Positions 21,623-34,875 of a stretch of DNA of 64,000 nucleotides are shown here, piece by piece; position 1 is the stretch's first letter, and each line of letters starts with the position of its first letter. The position numbers and the translations under genes are program-made. Origin of the DNA: Selaginella tamariscina (taxonomy: Eukaryota > Streptophyta > Lycopodiopsida > Selaginellales > Selaginellaceae); the NCBI GenBank assembly GCA_003024785.1, contig PUQB01000468.1:62001-126000 (forward strand), given 5' to 3'. The notes under the pieces were generated by a model. That model saw nothing but the letters and a program-made list of their open reading frames with translations. It did not search any database and was not told where the DNA came from.

Positions 21623-24600
21623 ATCCTGTATCCAGAATCCTGCATCTTGTATCGGGTCGTGACAACACCTCCTCCCTAATGACGAGTTCCACGAGTCTTG
21701 GGACCTAGTTTAGCAGGATAATGCCGATGGAAGGCAGCAACATTGGAAGAAGCATGGAGTAAGTTAGATGCAGGTTCCCAAGTGCAATCGATAGGCAAAT
21801 AATCTTTTTAATCCACCAGGTATTGAAGTTGGCGGTGATGAAGATGAGAATCAAGGATGGCTGCGACTTCGTACTTAGGTTCATCATCAATGACCACATG
21901 AGGGGGAGGAGAAGAAACACAACCCGAAAGAGAAGAAGGATGATATGGTTCCAACAAAGAGGTGTGGAATACATAATGAAGCTTCACACAATTAATAGTA
22001 GCTCTAGTCGGAAAGCTACAAAATTGACCTCAGCCGCAATCTTGTAAGGGCCCAATCGTTGAAAATCCAACTTAAAAGAAGGCCTGTTGGTGCAAATATG
22101 CCGATGAAGGAGCCACACAAGATCACCAATCTTGTATACAGGTGCTGGCTGACAATGAGCATCAGCATGACGTTTGTACCATTCTTATACCTGCTAAAGA
22201 TGAAACTTGGAGATTATCCTGTACTTGACGAGGATGTTGGAGACGATCTTGTACTGCAGGAGCGGAAGAAGGAGAAGTAAGAGGAGCAAAGTTAAAACGT
22301 GGATGGTAACCTGTAAGAGCAAGAAAGGTGTCTGACCTGTAAATGCATGAACGGAGTTGTTGTAGGCAAACTCTGCCATTGAAAAAAAGGTCCAACTAGT
22401 TGTCCTGTTGGTAACTGATGAAGCAGCAAAGATATTGCTTCAAAGTCTGAATCATGCGTTCTGACTGCCCATCAGTTTGTGGATGATATCCTGAAGAAAG
22501 ATCCGCTTTAACTTGTAGACTTCGGAGAAGCTCTCGCCAAAACTTGAATATGAATTGTGGGTCTCGATAAAAAATAATGCTCCAAAAAGACATGATGTTT
22601 AAAACTTTGCGGATCACTAACAGTAGTTGTCTAGCCTATAGCCATCTTGTTGCATGATAAAAAATGAGTCTGTTTGGTGAAACGGTCAACCACCACAAGA
22701 ACTGCATCAAATCCACGAGAAGGAGGAAGATCTGTGAGGAAATCTATAGAAATGGACCTCCAACGAGTAAAGGAACAGGAAGTGAACGAAGAAGACCAAA
22801 GGGTGCATGAGGAGGCATCTTTGACTTGTTGCAGGTGTCACAACTCCGTACAAACTTTTCACAAAACCTCACAACCCAGGCCACCAATAGTTGCGCATCA
22901 CCAACTCAACTGTCTTGGCCACACCAAATGTCCTGTAGCCAGGGTATCATGACAATCCTGTACCACACGAGTCCTGCAAACACCAATATGAATGTAACAG
23001 GAGGCCTTCTCGGTACAAGAATCCGTCTTGTATGGCAAACAACTTGTAGTTTGTACGGGAACTGGAAGAAGAGGAACTTGTGATGTCAGAACTAATGTGT
23101 GAAAACACATTCTTTGCCAAGTCATTTGTAGCCAATTGTAAATGAATGTCCTATACAAGTGTTGAATCTGCTAAAGCTTGATGAACCTGTAGTGCTGATG
23201 AACTGACAGAGGTGAATCAGGAGTGGAGAGCCTACGGATGTGCTGAGGAACTGACAGGAGGTGAATCTTGTCGAGAAGGAGTATTCAACAATGATATAGG
23301 ATTGGAAAAACACTGTACAGGAATCTGCAAACTTACAGGAGTGGAGAGAGCTTGTAGATGTGTTGAGGAACTGACATAAGGTGAATCCTGTCAAGGAGGA
23401 GTCTTTAACACTAATACATGATTGGAAAAACCCTGTATAGGAATCCGCAAACTTACAGGAGTGGAGAAAGCCTGCGATGTGTCAGGAACTAACATGAGGT
23501 GAATCCTGTTCAGGAGGAGTCTTCAACACTTATACAGGAATAGGCACAGTCAATCCTATAGCTTGTACTGCCTCAAACACTAAGGACGTATCCTACACGT
23601 AGGAAGGTACAGGATTGATCATGGTTGCCGGAGAGAAAAATGTGAGCGTCCTAGACCTCTAGTCGATCTGAGGATTTGCAACCACGAACCATGGCATGCC
23701 CAAAACGATGGGAGTCGACCAAGTCTTGATCAAGTTGAAGGAATCGAACAGTTGAATGCGTCATGATTGCAAGAGAGAGGTGTGGTAGCATGGGTAACTG
23801 TGCCAGAAACAATCAGATGACCATCTGCAACCTTTACAGGAACTGCACACTTCAACTTCACCACCGGAATGCCATGTTGAGTTGCAAAAGTGTCATTCAT
23901 GAAGCATGCATTTGCACGAGTGTTTAATAGGGCAAACTCCTTGAGCTCTCGATCATTGAGGCGAATGTGTACAGGAAACTTAAGTGATGGGATGGTATGA
24001 GCAGCACTAATGGAGCTTGCATCGTCTCCAACTTCGCGGCTCCTAGACAAAGTGGACATTGAACTTTAGCTTCAACTTCACGCGTCTTGAACTTCTTAGC
24101 TTTAGCAGGACATTCTGCCACCTTATGTCTTACTTCACCACAATACAAGCATAAGTTTCTTACCATGACGATGTTGCTTCTTCGCAACTGAAAGTGGACC
24201 ACGCTTGTATTTTTCAGCCTCCATAGGAACTACTCTAGGAACATGTGCTATAGCTATAGGATTGGTTGGTAGGGACTGCTGGCGGGATTTTTCCTGGCGA
24301 CGCTCGAACAAACGGTTGTCACAATGAATAGCCTGTTGCATAAACTCTGCTAAGGTTTGGACATCCGGTAACGTAAGGAGAAGGTCCTTCACGTCATCCC
24401 TCAACCCAAAACGAAAGTGTTCGATTAATGTAGTCTCGTCCTATGGAATGTTCGTGCAAAGTTGCTGAAATTCGGATGCATAGACAGAAGCTGGTTGGGA
24501 TCCATGTGTAAGCTTCCGTAACTTCATGCATGTGGAATGGTACTTATCGAGATCTTCAAGCAAGCTTCAAAGGCAGCCACGAATCCTTCAAAGCCTTCCA

Positions 24601-25857
24601 TTAATGGGTCGTCATGCTCCAGTAAAGGGGCAACGCAAGCTCATGGGATCCAACTAGTAAGGATGCCAAAAGGCCAACCTTTTGTGCATCAGTCGAGTAG
24701 CGGCGTGGTTGCATGCGAATCAAAAGCTTGATCTAATTCAAGAAACCTTGAAAATCGGTGCGATTGCCACTGAACTTTTCCGGCATGCTAATATTCTGCT
24801 CTGAAGAAGAGTTCGATGGAGAGGAAACCACGGATGCTTGAGAGAGAGCATGTGCAATAGCCTTGGAGAATGCATCAGCAACTGCATGTGCCGCATTGGT
24901 GGAACCTTGCAGATCTGTGACCACTTGGCACAAAATGGCCAGCTCATAAAGCAAAATTTGGTGCTCGCATTGAAATTGTTTAAAATCGGCCATGATCTAT
25001 GAAAGAAAAGAAGAGAAAAAGAAGGAGAATAACCAAGAAAAAAAGTAATTGGAAATCAAAGAGCTATAAAAACAGTTACTATCAAACTATCAAGCCACAA
25101 TCCAAGAATAAGAAATCTTGACTCAGGAGTAGGACGAGGAGCAGGACAGGAACTAGGAACTCATGAGTCAGAAGTAGGAACTAGGAACTTAGGAGCAGGA
25201 CAAGGTGCAGGACAGGAACTAGGAACTCATGAGTCAGAAGTAGGAACTAGGAACTTAGGAGCAGGACAAGGTGCAGGACAGGAACTAGGAACTCAGGAGT
25301 TAGGAGTAGGACAAGGGAGCTTGACTCAGAAGTAGGACAAGAACTAGGAACTCAGAAGCAGGACAAGGAGTAGGACAGGAACTAGGAACTCAGGAGCAGG
25401 ACAAGGAATTAAAAACTCAGGAGCAGGACATAAACTAGGAACTCAGGAAGAGCAAGACATGAACTAGGAACTCAAGAGCAAGACATGAACTAGGAATTCA
25501 AGAGTAAGACAAGGAACTAGAACTCAGGAGTAGGAGTAGGATAAGGAACTAGGAATTAAAATGAGAGCATGAGGCAAGGAGCAAGGCAAGAACAAGGAAC
25601 AAGAATGATCATAGAATGACTAGTGTTGATAGTAACTGATTGTACAACAATTAGGTCGGAGCTTTTATGCTCACAACTCCAAGAGCTAATCTGGTCATGA
25701 GCCTAATCTAGTCATGAGCTAAAAAATGGTGACCCTTATCCTGTAGGCATATTCTATAGCATATCCTGTAGGCATATCTTGTAAGTATATCTTATATGCA
25801 TATCTTGTATCCCGTATTCTGTATCTAAAATCCTGCATCCTGCATCGGGTCGTGACA
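21623..25857 (-). mobile_element. Chromovirus (Gypsy) fossil, shortened copy
   Basis: The right-hand LTR is 25088-25857. On the left only the last 40 bases of the other LTR remain (to about 21662), cut by the neighbouring element. Reading on the minus strand: gag (about 24135-24993), CCHC-like knuckle (about 24110-24150), protease region (about 23880-23940), integrase core (about 22190-22617) and chromodomain end (about 21780-21880). The interior is about 1.6 kb shorter than that of the related element at 28457-34875, and I recognise no reverse transcriptase. It is clearly broken, with many breaks, and looks older than the longer copy. Confidence 0.8.
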
Positions 25858-25939
25858 TTTCTGTGGTAAGCTCCTCAACCATAACATCTTCAAGTGGGAC
25901 TCCACTGTATCTTGTAGGGTGGTCATCATCAAATAGGAA

Positions 25940-27645
25940 TGAAGATCACCAACATACTGTCAGAGTTTTAACCAGAAGGGCCAACACATGGCTCTCAAGT
26001 GGCCATCCGATGTCATCACTCTATATGAGCAACGCTAAGTCTTCCAAAGTAACCCTAAGAGTCTGACTTAGAAGTCCAATTAGGTAGAAGACTTAGAGTC
26101 CTACCCTAAGTCCCCTAGAATGACCATCCCTAAACCCTAGAGGATAACCCAAGTAGACTTTAGGATCCTATACCAGTAGACCTAGACAGGCTCATGCCCT
26201 AACCCCTCAAAGGAGATATGTCTCACACATACCCCATGACAGAGCTAAGGGATTGTCACTTACCCTTTGAGAAATCACCTTCATCTGGGACTTTAGGGTG
26301 ACAAGGGGTACCTTGAACCACGTCTAACCCCCAAGGGTTAGTGAAAACACGAGTGTGCGCCGTAGATGGACACGAGTGTTCTGCTAAGCAAACTCCTTAA
26401 GGCTAGGTTTGGATAACCCTAAGTACATAACCTTGCAAGTGTCTCACGAAAGGGCTCATGCTATCAAAGTTTAGGTTGTTCAGCCCTTGGAATCCAAGGG
26501 GAACACTCCCCTAGCTAAGTGTGCCAAAGCACACCTAGTTACGAGACCTAACCTCCCTTAAGCGGATGCCCAAGGCTTAACATCCTAGTGCAAGCACAAG
26601 CATACATGTTTACCAGAGTATCCAACCCTTGGCGACAAACTCATGACACAACCCAAAGGGCATGCCTTGGGTATTGTATCGCATAACATCTAGTCCAATG
26701 TCACATCTTCATGTGACACTGCTGTCCACGATGTGGGCTATCATGCCATAACCCTTAAATTTAAGAGTTGCACCAAGTGCCACAAATGTGGCTCCTAAAT
26801 GCCAACTCTAAAACCCCTCAATTATCCCTCAGGACTTGGTAAGGAAACCCTGTCAATTAAGAACCACGACCACAATTGGACAAGGACACGAACATGCCTA
26901 CTTAGTTGTGAGTGTTGCTCTTAACTTGATGTGGAGGAGGAGGCTGGAGACAAGCCTCAACCTTTGCCTCTTGGAACGTGCATTCCCACAAGACCTCCCA
27001 GGTATAGATTCACCAACGTTAAGGATAAGCTACCCAAACGTGGGATGTACCCCTGTCATCTGGAAGTTAGGGTGGCACAACAGAGGGTTGTGCCTTGACA
27101 ACACAAGCTACAGTTTGCACCGGGAGAAGAGTAACGAGCTCAGTCATGAACCCAGGAACCCTCAATCCTTCATACTCTACCTTATTTACATAACGGAGTT
27201 CCCCCCCCCCCCTCTTTTCCTGAATGTGTAAGTGGGCTGGCACAAAATTAGCTATATTAAGTTAATGAGAGAGTCTTTAACTTAGCCTAACTCTAACCCT
27301 AAAACCCTACCCAAGGGGTGGGGGTTTTTAGGGCATGGGTTAGGGAAACCTTAGGTTTAGGTCAACCCTACTAAACACACCGAACTCATCTACATTAACC
27401 AATCAACCTAACTGGGACATCAAAATTGAGGGTGGGTTTTTAGAAAGTAAGTTCTAGCTTCGCTTAGAGTTTCCTGCAAATACTTAATGACACCCGGTTG
27501 GACCATCACCAGATACCTAAGTGCATTAAGTGGGCCTGTTTCCTACTACATCTAGGGTCCATCAACATAGTATAGTATGTAACAACAGTCAACGTCCAAA
27601 ATAAAGGGTTAAGTCGTAGTAAAAACTATGACACATACCTTGAAA
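25940..27645. repeat. 1.3-kb tandem repeat, block B
   Basis: The block aligns with 17180 onward of block A and with 50260-51340 of block C, crossing the monomer junction near 26495. At 26362-26380 it reads straight through the site where blocks A and C carry a solo LTR. A C-homopolymer at 27201-27210 precedes CTCTTTTCC, as at 51031 in block C. Short frames in it are not conserved between blocks. Confidence 0.7.
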
Positions 27646-28456
27646 GGTCAGCAATGTGGACCAATTTGAAAACAAAGTATTAAGTATTATATTCGGCAAA
27701 TAAGACAACTTTATTAAATTACATGAATATTTTATAAATACAATACAAGTTATATATATATATCAATTGTTTAGTTTATACTCACGTTTTTTATCGGTCT
27801 CACGTGCTCTACCTTGTTTAGATAATAACCCGTGCTTCAGGTTCTTTTATCACCAAGTCAAAGCAAACCTGCCACATTGAAACATTATTCAACATTATTT
27901 CAAATATAACACAAAGTCATTATTTACATGTTGTTTTTTTTTAATATAGTCCATTTTTGAACTCCTGTTCCCTTTCCTTTGAGATAATAAAAAGAGGGCA
28001 TGAGAGTTACGAACAATAGAGTTAAATCCTAATTATAAAGAGTAATGTCATACAATGTAAAATACTAAAAGTGTGCAAGGACTACAAGATTAAGATTTAA
28101 AAACAAGGCAATGAAGGCCTTAATTTTAAAACAAAGGAACCAACAACATATTGAGTCACTCTATTGATTATGGTATGCACATAAACACTCCAAGGCACAA
28201 ATTTGCAATAAGCTACATTATAGAGATGTCACAAAGGCCTTTGAATGTGTTATATACCTCATTGTCCATGTGCCACATAAACATATGCCTAGTCACTGTG
28301 TAAACACTTCTCGAAATTCTTTAGGATTTTGTTGTTGTAGTGATTCTTTGATATCAACCCCATTGCAGCTACAATCAAATTCCAGCCTATTCAAATCAAA
28401 AATTTGAAGTTTTACCTAACAAAATCTTATACCTCAGCTAGTCTTGTTCTCATACG
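27646..28456. other. AT-rich intergenic stretch, nothing recognised
   Basis: No coding frame of note and no repeat structure found. It is the target region of the chromovirus that begins at 28457. Confidence 0.5.
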
Positions 28457-29084
28457 TGTCAAGCCACAATCCAGGAACCAGGAAGAGAGCAGGATTCCAA
28501 AATAGAAGGCTTGACTCAGGAGCATGACGGAGAGCAAGACAGGAACTTAGGAACTCAGGAGCAAGACCAGGCGCAGGACAAGATCCAGGAGTAAGACAGG
28601 AACAGGATAGGATCCGGGAGCAAGACAGGAAAGCAGACAAGATTCAGGAACAAGACAAGAACAGGACAGGATCCGGAACAAGACAGGAGCAGGACAGGAT
28701 CCGGAGCGAGAGGAACAGGACAGGATCCAGAGCGAGACAAGGAGAGAACAAGAAGCAAGACAAGAACAAGACAAGACAAGATTGATCGTAGTAAGACTGG
28801 TGTTGATAGTAACTGATTGTACAACAATTAGGTCGGAGCTTTTATGCTCACAACTCCAAGAGCTAATCTAGGCATGAGTGCTAAAAGTGGTTGCATGCAT
28901 GTAAAAGTGGCTGCATGCATGCAGAGGCTAAGATGAGTCCACATGTCCCTTATCCTCTAGGCATATCCTGTGGCATATCCTGTAGGAATATCCTACAACC
29001 GTATCCTGTATCCGGAATCCTGTAGGAATATCCTGCAACTGTATCCTGTATCCGGAATCCTGTATCCTGTATCGGGTCGTGACA
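28457..29084 (-). repeat. Chromovirus LTR (downstream copy)
   Basis: 628 bp. The part at about 28500-28770 is a purine-rich minisatellite built on AGGACAGGATCC-like units. The rest holds GAGCTTTTATGCTCACAACTC (the TATA-type region read in reverse) and CATGCATG repeats. Confidence 0.9.
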
Positions 29085-32000
29085 GCACCTCCTCCCTAAA
29101 GACGAGTTCCACGAGTCTTGGGACCTGGTTTAGCAGGATAATGCCGATGGAAGGCAGCAACTTTGGAAGAAGCATGGAGTAAGTTGGATGCAGGTTCCCA
29201 AGTGCGATCAGTAGGCAAATAACCTTTCCAATCCACCAAGTATTGGAGTTGGCGGCGATGAAGACGAGAATCAAGGATGGCTGCAACTTCGTACTCAGGT
29301 TCATGTAATGACCACAGAGGAGGGAGGAGAGAAGAAAGCACACCGGAAGAGAAGAAGGATGATACGGCTCCAACAAGGAGGTGTGAAACACAGGATGAAG
29401 TTTCACCGTAGATGGTAACTCGAGTCGGAAAGCTACAGGATTACCTCCGCCACAATCCTGTAAGGGCCCAATCGTTGAAAATCCAACTTAGAAGAAGGCC
29501 TGTTGGTGCGAATATGTCGACGAAGAAGCCACACGAGATCACCAATCTTGTATGCAGGTGCCGGCTGACGGTGAGCATCAGCATGATGCTTGTATCGTTC
29601 CTGTGCCTGCTGAAGATGAACCGGAGATCATCCTGTACCTGACGAAGATGCTGAGACGATCCTGTACTAGGAGCGGAAGAAGGAGAAGCGGAGGAGCAAA
29701 GTCAAAACGTGGATGGTGGCCTGTAAGAGCAAAGAAAGGTGTCTGTCCTGTAGATGCGTGAACGGAGTTGTTGTAGGCAAACTCCGCCATTGGAAGAAGG
29801 TCCAACCAGTTGTCCTGCTGGTAACTGATGAAGCAACGAAGATACTGTTCCAAGGTCTGAATTGTGCGTTCGGACTGCCCATCAGTTTGTGGATGATATC
29901 CTGAAGAAAGATCCGCTTTAACCTGTAGACTCCGAAGAAGCTCTCGCCAAAACTTGGACATGAATTGTGGACCTCGATCGGAAACAATGCTCTCAGGAAG
30001 ACCATGATGTCGGAACACTTCACGGATCACCAACTCAGCAGTTGTCTGACCTGTAGCTGTCTTGTTGCAGGGTAGGAAATGAGCCTGCTTGGTGAAACGG
30101 TCAACCACCACAAGAACTGCATCGAATCCACGAGGAGGAAGATCTGTGAGGAAATCCATAGAAATGGATCTCCAAGGAGCAGAAGGAACAGGAAGAGGAC
30201 GAAGAAGACCAGAGGGTGCATGATGAGGCATCTTCGACCTGTTACAAGTGTCACAACTCCGTACAAACCTTTCCACAAAACCTCGCAACCCAGGCCACCA
30301 ATAGTTGCGAGTCACCAACTCCATGTCTTGGCCACACCAAAATGTCCTGTAGCCGGGGTATCATGACAATCCTGTACCACACGAGTCCTGGAAATACCAA
30401 CAGGAACGTACAGGAGACCTTCCCGGTACAGGAGTCCATCCTGTATGGCAAACTTGTAGTCTGAACGGGAACTGGAGGAAGAGGAACTTGCAATGTCAGG
30501 ATGAATGTGTGAGAACACATTCTTTGCCAAGTCGTCTGTAGCCAACTGCGAACGGATGTCCTGTAGGAGTGTTGAATTTGCTGGAGCCTGATGAACCTGT
30601 AGTGCCGCAAGCCGGAAACGATCAGGACCCAACAACACTTGCTTTGACAGTCATATGCAGGATCGCCCGGGATTGGTGCAAGGTAAGAGCGCCTAGACAA
30701 TGCGTGCCTTGCCATTCCGAAAACCGGGCCTGTAGACGATGACGAAATCAAAACGTGATAGGAACTCCGCCACCTAGCCTGTCGCCGACTGAGAACTCGA
30801 GCCGTTTGAAATACTCCAGGTTCTTGTGATCCGTAAGAACTTGTACAGGATGCGCAGCACCTTCCAGGAAATGCCGCCACTCCTCGAACGAATCCACAAT
30901 GGCCTTGAGTTCCTTGTCATGAATCTCGTAATTGATCTCCGCCGAAAGGAACTTACGAGAGTGAAAAGCTACAGGATGAAGCAACTTGTCTTCTCCAACT
31001 TGTGATAGGACGGATCCTACTGCAAAATCCGAGGCATCTGCTTCAACGAAGAAAGGACGAGAAGGGTCAGGATGTGCTAAAATCGGAGCTGTCGTGAAGG
31101 CGTCCTTGAGTGTTGTGAATGCATGTTCCGCCTTGTCGGACCAAGAGAAAACCCTGTGCGCTTGGTGAGTTCCGTGAGTGGAAGTACACGCTTGGAGAAG
31201 TCCTGTATGAACCGCCTGTAGAAGTTTGCAAAGCCAAGGAAACATTGTACATCTCGTACAGACTTGGGCCTCTCCCACTCCACGATGGTCTTCACCTTGT
31301 GCATGTCCATGGAAACGCCAGCAGGAGAGACGATGTAGCCCAAGAACTCCACAGAATCCCTATCGAAAAAACACTTCTCCAACTTCGCATACAGGCCATG
31401 CTCGCGAAGCCGCTATAGAACTAATCGTACATGCTTGTCATGTGCCGCCTGGTCCTTGGAGAAAATCAAAATGTCGTCGAGGTAGATCACCACAAACTGG
31501 TCCAAGAAGTCACGAAAGATGTCGTTCACCATGTGTTGGAACACGTGGGGCATTGGTAAGGCCGAAGGCATCACCGTGTACTCGAAGTGTCCATACCTTG
31601 TACGAAAGGCAGTCTTCCACTCATCGCCTGGACGAATCCGTACAAGGTTGTAGGCCCCTCGTAAGTCGATCTTCGTGAACACCTTTGCTCCTCGCAGCCG
31701 ATCGAGAAGTTCCGGGATCAATGGCAACGGGTACCGATTCCGAATGGTGACTTGATTCAAACCCCTGTAGTCCACAACCAAACGTAAACTCCCATCCTTC
31801 TTCTTGACAAAGAAGATAGGTGCTCCTGCAGGGGACTTTGAGTGACGAATGAAGCCGGATGCCAAGTTGTCCTCGATGTACTGACGAAGAACCTCCAACT
31901 CTGTGGGTGACAATGCATAAATCGGTCCGAACGGTGGAGTCTTTCCTTCCGCAAGATCAATAGGACAGTCGTAGGACCTGTGAACAGGAAGAACTGCAGC

Positions 32001-34127
32001 CTTGTGCTTGTCAAAAACGTCCTTAAAGGAGTGATACTTGGATGGTAGAAGAAGGAGGAGAAGGAGAAGGAGTAGGAGAAGGAGATTGAAAAACAGGAGA
32101 GTCAGACACAGGAAAGGTAGAAGAGGACGTAGGAGTTACTTGAAAGGCAAAAAGGTGGAAAGGAGCAGGATCAGTGGCAAGTTCATGCATGGTAGTGGTA
32201 AGAACTCGGAGAGGAGAAGGAGGGAGCTGTGACTGAAAAAGAGGAAGGATCTTGGGGGTGGAACAGAAGCAGAGTAACAAAAGAGGCAGGATTGGAAAAA
32301 CCTGTGTGGATGTTGACGAGTGTACAGGATTGGAAGAATCCTGTACAGAGTCCGTGGTTGCGCAGGAGTGGGAAAGCCTGCGAGTGTGCTGACGAACCAA
32401 CAGGAGGTGGATCCTGTTGAGGAAACCTTCGACACTGATACAGGATTGGAAGAACCCTGTACAGGAACCGCAAACTTACAGGAGTGGAGAGAGCCTGCGG
32501 ATGTGCTGAGGAACTGACATGAGGTGAATCCTGTCGAGGAGGAGTCTTCAACACTGATACAGGAACAGGCACGGTCAATCCTGTAGCTTGTACTGCCTCA
32601 GATACTAAGGATGTATCCTGCACGCAGGAAGGTACAGGATTGATCCTGCTGTCGGAGAGGAAAACGTGAGCGTCCTAGACCTCCAGTCGATCTGCGGATT
32701 TGCAACAACGAACCATGGCATGCCCAAAATGATGGGAGTCGACCGAGTCTTGATCAAGTTGAAGGAAATTGAACAGTTGAATGTGCCATGACTGCAAAGA
32801 GAGGTTCGGTAGCATGGGTAACTGCGCCAGAAGCAATCAGACGCCCATCGGCCACCTCTACAGGAACTGCACGCTTCAACTTCACCACCGAAATGCCATG
32901 TTGAGTTGCAAAAGTGTCATCCATGAAGCATGCATTTGCACCAGTGTCTAACAGGGCAAACTCCTTGAGCTCTCGATTATTAAGATGAATGTGTACAGGA
33001 AACTTAAGTGATGGAATGGTATGAGCAGCACCAATGGAGCCTGCACCTACGTCCAACTTCGCGGCTCCTAGACGAAGTGGACATTGAAGTTTTCCGACTG
33101 AACTTCAGCTTCAACTTCACGCGTCTTGAACTTCCTGGCTTTAATAGGACATTCTGCCACCTTGTGTCCTGCTTCACCACAATACAAGCATAGGTTCTCA
33201 CTGCGGCGACGTTGCTTCTCAGCAGCGGAAAGAGAGCCACGTTGGATTTCTCAACCTCCATAGGAACTACTCCAGAAGGTGGTGCAGGAACATGTACCAC
33301 AGCTGCAGGATTGGTTTGCAGGAACTGCTGACGGGATCTTTCCTGACGACGCTCGAACAAACGGTTGTCGCAACGAACAGCTTGTTGCATGATCTCCGCT
33401 AATGTTTGGGTCCGGTAACGTAAGGAGAAGGTCCTTCACGTCATCCCTCAACCCAAAACGGAAGTGTTCGATCAATGCAGTCTCGTCCCATGGAATGTTC
33501 GTGCAAAGTTGCTGAAATTCGGATGCATAGACGGAAGCTGGTCGGGATCCTTGAGTGAGCTTCCGTAACTTCGTGCATGCAGAACGGTACTTATCAGGAT
33601 CTCCAAAAGGCTTCAAAGGCAGCCACGAAACCTTCAAAGTCTTCCATCAATGGGTCGTCACGCTCCAGCAAGGGGGCAACCCAAGCCCGTGGAGATCCAC
33701 TTAGTAAGGATGCCAAAAGGCCAACCTTTTGTGCATCAGTCGAGTAGCGCGTGGTTGCATGCGGATCAAGAGCCGGATCTGATTCAGGAAACCTTGGAAA
33801 TCGGCACGATTGCCACTGAACTTTCTGGCATGCTAACTTCGGCTCCGAAGAAAAGTTCGATGAAGAGGGAACCACCGATGCCTGAGAGAGAGCCTGCGCA
33901 GCAGTTGGAGGATGCATCAGCAGCTGCATGTGCCGCATTGGTGGAACCTTGCAGATCGGTGACCACTTGGCGCAAAGTGGCCAGCTCATGAAGCAACATT
34001 TGGTGCTCGCGTTGAAAGTGCTCAAAATCAGCCATGATCTATGAAAGAAAAAGGAGGAAAAAAGGAAAAGAATCAAGGAAAAAAAAGTAGCTGGAAAAGA
34101 GAGCTATGAAAGCAGTTACTATCAAAC

Positions 34128-34875
34128 TGTCAAGCCACGATCCAGGAACCAGGAAGAGAGCAGGATTCCAAGAACAAGAAGGCTTGACTCAGGAGCAAGA
34201 CGAGAGCAGACAGGAACTAGGAATCAGGAGCAAGACAGGCAGGACAGGATCCAGGAGCAAGACAGGCAGGATAGGATCCGGGAGCAAGACAGGAAAGCGC
34301 AGGACAGGATCTGGAGCAAGACAGCAACAGGATAGGATCCGGGAGCAAAAACAGGAAAGCGCAGGACATGATCCAAAAATAAGACAGGAACATGACAGGA
34401 TCCGGGAACATGACAGGAGCAGGACAGGATCTGGGAGTGAGACAGGAACAGGACATGATTCAGGAGCGAAACAATGAGAGAATAAGAAGCAAAACAAGAT
34501 TGATCGTAGTAAGACTGGTGTTGATAGTAACTGATTGTACAACAATTAGGTCGGAGCTTTTTGCTCACAACTCCAAGAGCTAATCTAGGCATGAGTGCTA
34601 AAAGTGGTTGCATGCATGTAAAAGTGGTTGCATGCATGCAGAAGCTAAGATGAGTCCACATGTCCCTTATCCTTTAGGCATATCCTGTGGCATATCCTGT
34701 AGAAATATCCTGTCCTGTGCCTTCATGTCTTGCTCCCGGATCCTATCCTGATCCTGTCTTGCTCCTGGATCCGTCCTGTTCCTGCAACCATATCCTGTAT
34801 CCGGAATCCCTGTAGGAATATCTTGCAACCCATATCCTATATCCAGAATCCTGTATCCTGTATCGGATCGTGACA
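34128..34875 (-). repeat. Chromovirus LTR (upstream copy)
   Basis: 748 bp. The extra length relative to its partner comes mainly from additional purine-rich minisatellite units (about 34200-34470) and extra CTGGATCC-type units near 34720-34790. Confidence 0.9.

Larger units (their letters stand above)
28457..34875 (-). mobile_element. Chromovirus (Ty3/Gypsy) fossil with both LTRs
   Basis: Two LTRs (28457-29084 and 34128-34875) begin TGTCAAGCCAC and end CGTGACA on the plus strand. The flanks ATACG and ATACA look like a 5-bp target duplication with one change. On the minus strand the order is gag (about 33250-34035), CCHC-like knuckle (about 33150-33200), protease with LLDTGANACF (about 32930-32960), reverse transcriptase with [10 protein letters not shown] (about 31450-31490), RNase H with [13 protein letters not shown] (about 31020-31060), integrase (about 29800-30324) and a chromodomain (DWKGYLPTDRTWEPASNL, about 29170-29225). 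The order integrase-then-chromodomain defines a chromovirus. The element is complete in layout but broken, with roughly ten breaks. It is moderately young judging by LTR similarity. Confidence 0.9.

Noticed and set aside
26836-27231. 131-codon frame as a gene
   Set aside because: It lies in block B of the 1.3-kb repeat and is not open in the matching part of block C.
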